Assembly (NCBI GenBank): GCA_016928755.1
Contig: JAFGKB010000155.1
Coordinates: 1 to 7,508 of the forward strand
From: Anaerolineae bacterium
GTDB taxonomy: Bacteria; Chloroflexota; Anaerolineae; B4-G1; SLSP01
Length of the DNA stretch: 7,508 bases
Reading direction: 5' to 3'
Position 1 is the stretch's first letter, and the number at the start of each line of letters is the position of its first letter. Position numbers and translations under genes: made by a program. Shown piece by piece: positions 6,211 through 7,508 of the stretch. The notes beneath the pieces were generated by a model. It was not told the DNA's origin, ran no database searches, and worked only from the letters and a program-made list of their open reading frames with translations.

Positions 6211-6244
6211 AATAATATAGTAGATATGTTTCTATTATACTATT
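6211..6244. promoter_or_regulatory. Inverted repeat over the msrA -10 and start site
   Basis: AATAATATAGTAGA (6211-6224) and TCTATTATACTATT (6231-6244) are inverted copies matching at 12 of 14 positions across a six-base spacer. The element covers the -10 TATAAT (6239-6234), the expected start site and the leader up to the ribosome-binding site. It may be an operator for a stress-responsive repressor or a leader hairpin. It is AT-rich like Fur/PerR boxes but does not fit that 7-1-7 consensus by eye. Confidence 0.5.
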
Positions 6245-6261
6245 TATGGAGGGATGGACAA
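6234..6261 (-). promoter_or_regulatory. Promoter of the msrA-GNAT operon
   Basis: On the minus strand TTGTCC (6261-6256), four of six matches to the -35 consensus, is followed after 16 bases by a perfect -10 TATAAT (6239-6234). It lies in the 134-base gap between the toxin stop and the msrA start. No intrinsic terminator for the toxin gene is visible in that gap. Confidence 0.7.
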
Positions 6262-6332
6262 GGGAATGGGCGCAGAACGTGAGGCATAATACGTACACTC
6301 CCCCTGTTCTTATTTATTGTTATACATCGCAC

Positions 6333-6770
6333 TCATAAAAACTCATTTAACACAATGACCTTCAATTCAGTTACACGTTTTAATGCTATATCATTGGTCA
6401 AGAATGCATCACAACCAGCATAAAGTGCTACAGCAAACTGTATGGCATCAGGTAAAGAGAGGTTATAATAAGCACGAATTTCGGCTGACCTCAACGCAAC
6501 ATTTTGGTCAATCTCAACAAAATTAGTTTGATTAACAAGCAAATTAGTAAAATAATAAACAGCATCCATATGTCCTACACGGTATGGATGTACTAAACAT
6601 TCTGCTAATGTAATAGGAGATGTTACAGTCTCCAGATTATGGGCATCAATTTCTTCAAATATAGAGCGAACTACATCAAAGTAACGCAGGTGCTTTTCAA
6701 CAAAATAAATAATCGGAGCAGTATCCAAAAACACAAGCCGGACATTTGAAAACTGCGTACCAATACTCAT
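6333..6770 (-). CDS. PIN domain ribonuclease toxin (VapC-like)
   Basis: A 145-residue single-domain PIN protein, the size of type II VapC toxins, which are Mg-dependent endoribonucleases. The four acidic positions are present: D16 in VFLDTAPIIYFVE, E57 in TLAECLV, D108 in LSLPDAIQFA, and D127 in FLTNDIAL. Its start overlaps the upstream antitoxin stop by four bases (ATGA), so translation is coupled, with antitoxin first as in most type II pairs. The RNA target cannot be read from sequence. All catalytic residues are in place, so the toxin is probably active. It is separated from msrA by a gap containing the msrA promoter and is functionally unrelated to it. Confidence 0.9.
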   Translation of the reverse strand: MSIGTQFSNVRLVFLDTAPIIYFVEKHLRYFDVVRSIFEEIDAHNLETVTSPITLAECLVHPYRVGHMDAVYYFTNLLVNQTNFVEIDQNVALRSAEIRAYYNLSLPDAIQFAVALYAGCDAFLTNDIALKRVTELKVIVLNEFL

Positions 6771-7021
6771 TCTGTTTCTTCCCGTTTAATTTCACGAAGT
6801 AAATCACCTTCACGACGTGTACGGGAGATCCACTCTTGGGCATCCTCACCTAACATTGGATAGGTGAAAAGGCCACAAACATCAGCCCATTTTTGTGCTG
6901 GCCGGATTTGAGAAACGGTCAAGCGGGCACGACCGAGGATATAGGCAGCCAACCGTAACTGATCTTCAATTTCAAGAGTATCTACTTGTTTGACCAATTC
7001 ATCATATACTGGCTTATTCAT
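6767..7021 (-). CDS. Putative antitoxin partner of the PIN toxin
   Basis: An 84-residue acidic and basic mixed protein encoded immediately upstream of the PIN toxin and overlapping it by four bases. Residues 1-33 look like an amphipathic helix (YDELVKQVDTLEIEDQLRLAAYILGRAR). Residues 44-70 hold KWADVCGLFTYPMLGEDAQEWISRTRRE, a pattern I associate with small PIN-linked antitoxins in cyanobacteria and Chloroflexota, in which the C-terminal part would wrap the toxin. I see no ribbon-helix-helix, AbrB or Phd-type DNA-binding motif, so how the pair is autoregulated is unclear. The ATG follows AAGGGGGGG (7038-7030) at eight bases. The role as antitoxin rests mainly on position, size and overlap. Confidence 0.75.
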   Translation of the reverse strand: MNKPVYDELVKQVDTLEIEDQLRLAAYILGRARLTVSQIRPAQKWADVCGLFTYPMLGEDAQEWISRTRREGDLLREIKREETE

Positions 7022-7043
7022 CTTAGCAGCCCCCCCTTCTTCT

Positions 7044-7071
7044 ATTGTACTCTATTTTTCAGATCCGTCAG
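7044..7071 (-). promoter_or_regulatory. Possible promoter of the toxin-antitoxin pair
   Basis: On the minus strand TACAAT (7049-7044, five of six matches to the -10 consensus) has CTGACG (7071-7066, four of six) 16 bases upstream. The -35 lies inside one arm of the palindrome at 7061-7094. Start would be near 7037, leaving a very short leader next to the ribosome-binding site, which makes this call uncertain. Confidence 0.4.
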
Positions 7072-7094
7072 GTTTAAGAAAACCTGACGGATCT
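7061..7094. repeat. Perfect 15-bp palindrome with AAGA loop
   Basis: AGATCCGTCAGGTTT (7061-7075) and AAACCTGACGGATCT (7080-7094) are exact inverted copies around the four bases AAGA. No T run follows on either strand (AAGCGG on plus, GAAAAATAG on minus), so it does not look like a finished intrinsic terminator. It stands between the diverging toxin-antitoxin and glycosyltransferase genes, 39 bases upstream of the antitoxin ATG. It could be an operator, a cruciform or transcript hairpin, or a copy of a mobile palindromic repeat. Confidence 0.8.
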
Positions 7095-7100
7095 AAGCGG

Positions 7101-7129
7101 TTGACGGGGCAATGGTTTGAGCTTACAAT
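7101..7129 (+). promoter_or_regulatory. Promoter of the glycosyltransferase gene
   Basis: TTGACG (7101-7106, five of six matches) and TACAAT (7124-7129, five of six) are separated by exactly 17 bases. Transcription should start near 7136, giving a leader of about 90 nt that contains the repeat hairpin at 7168-7199. Confidence 0.75.
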
Positions 7130-7167
7130 TTAGTGCGTATACTACGGGTGTGTAGATTCATAGGCAA

Positions 7168-7199
7168 GGTGCAACGCACTTAAGAAAGTGCAATGCACC
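7168..7199 (+). repeat. Palindromic repeat hairpin in the glycosyltransferase leader
   Basis: GGTGCA (7168-7173) pairs with TGCACC (7194-7199), and GCACTT (7176-7181) pairs with AAGTGC (7186-7191) around an AAGA loop. The two stems are separated by a two-by-two internal mismatch, making one 32-base hairpin. Its core shares 14 exact bases with the repeat at the window start. There is no T run after it. It ends 25 bases before the ATG, upstream of the purine-rich ribosome-binding region. Confidence 0.7.
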
Positions 7200-7224
7200 A
7201 AGGAATCAAGAGGGATAGGTGACG

Positions 7225-7508
7225 ATGAAGATAAGTGTGATTGTACCGGCACTCAATGAGGAAGTTCTGTTACCCAAATTATTGGGGGATTTGCAAGGCC
7301 AACGGCTGGACGGCTATGAGATGCTTATCGCGGATGCGGGGTCTACGGATAGGACCCGCGAGGTGGCCCAGGAGTATGGGGCGCGGGTTGTGGAAGGCGG
7401 GATGCCGGCGGTAGGCCGTAACAGCGGAGCACGGGTAGCCAACGGAGAGTTCCTCTTTTTCCTGGATGCCGATGTCCGGGTGCCGGGGGATTTCCTACCC
7501 AATGCCTA
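7225..7508 (+). CDS. Family 2 glycosyltransferase, N-terminal part (cut by window edge)
   Basis: The first 94 codons of a GT-A fold, family 2 glycosyltransferase, which transfers a sugar from a nucleotide-sugar donor. The frame stays open to the window end, so the C-terminus and any membrane segments are not visible. Residues 1-12 are the first strand and loop (MKISVIVPALNE). IADAGSTDRT (35-44) is the nucleotide-binding D-x-S-x-D region with Ala-Gly in the middle, and FLDADVRVP (79-87) contains the DAD metal-binding motif. Residues 57-70 (EGGMPAVGRNSGAR) match the usual helix before it. The start follows AGAGGG (7209-7214) at about ten bases. It has its own promoter at 7101-7129. Acceptor and pathway cannot be named from this fragment; cell-surface polysaccharide, glycolipid or carotenoid modification are possible. 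Confidence 0.9.
   Translation, partial: MKISVIVPALNEEVLLPKLLGDLQGQRLDGYEMLIADAGSTDRTREVAQEYGARVVEGGMPAVGRNSGARVANGEFLFFLDADVRVPGDFLPNA

Noticed and set aside
7314..7502. Minus-strand 62-codon open frame
   Set aside because: It is antisense to the glycosyltransferase, whose catalytic motifs are intact, and is rich in Ser, Arg, Pro and Thr as expected of a shadow frame.
1..7508. CRISPR array, transposase gene, tRNA or rRNA
   Set aside because: No regularly spaced repeats, no transposase-like protein and no cloverleaf or rRNA-like sequence were seen.

Overview
The window looks like ordinary bacterial chromosome of moderate GC content with AT-rich intergenic gaps. It has strong AAGGAGG-type ribosome-binding sites and near-consensus sigma-70/sigma-A promoters (TTGACA-17-TATAAT). 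The lineage is not fixed by the sequence. A four-domain S1 protein, a CarD regulator, a PIN toxin with an 'MLGEDAQEW..RTRRE' antitoxin and a divergent primary-type sigma factor together suggest a deep-branching, possibly Chloroflexota-like bacterium. This is inference with low to moderate confidence.

Layout. Positions 1-177 hold part of a palindromic repeat and a consensus promoter overlapped by an inverted-repeat operator, which serve a PadR-family regulator (178-741). A gap with three hairpins, one of them a terminator (839-885), leads into a same-strand run of carD-like gene, infA (IF-1), rpmI (bL35) and a sigma-70 factor (970-3393). This run combines transcription initiation (CarD, sigma) with translation (IF-1, bL35), and lacks the usual rpmI partners infC and rplT. 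Reading the other way are a four-domain S1 RNA-binding protein (3423-4505), a two-part GNAT acetyltransferase (4732-5616) and msrA (5635-6198). The last two form an operon. The S1 gene has its own promoter (4692-4720) and a leader of roughly 180 nt, in which an intrinsic-terminator hairpin lies between promoter and start codon. A VapC-like toxin-antitoxin pair (6333-7021, minus) follows. A shared intergenic region with two palindromes and a plus-strand promoter then leads to the start of a family 2 glycosyltransferase (7225 to the window edge).

The most interesting signals are: (1) the S1 leader, which looks like a transcription attenuator with competing ACCTGT/ACAGGT pairings and matches no riboswitch class I recognise; (2) a CarD homologue with His at the position of the DNA-wedge Trp; (3) the rearranged infA-rpmI-sigma cluster, whose sigma factor carries extra sequence before region 2 and inside region 3; (4) a short palindromic repeat found at both ends of the window; (5) inverted repeats at the padR, msrA and toxin-antitoxin promoters. 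I found no CRISPR array, transposase, tRNA or rRNA.
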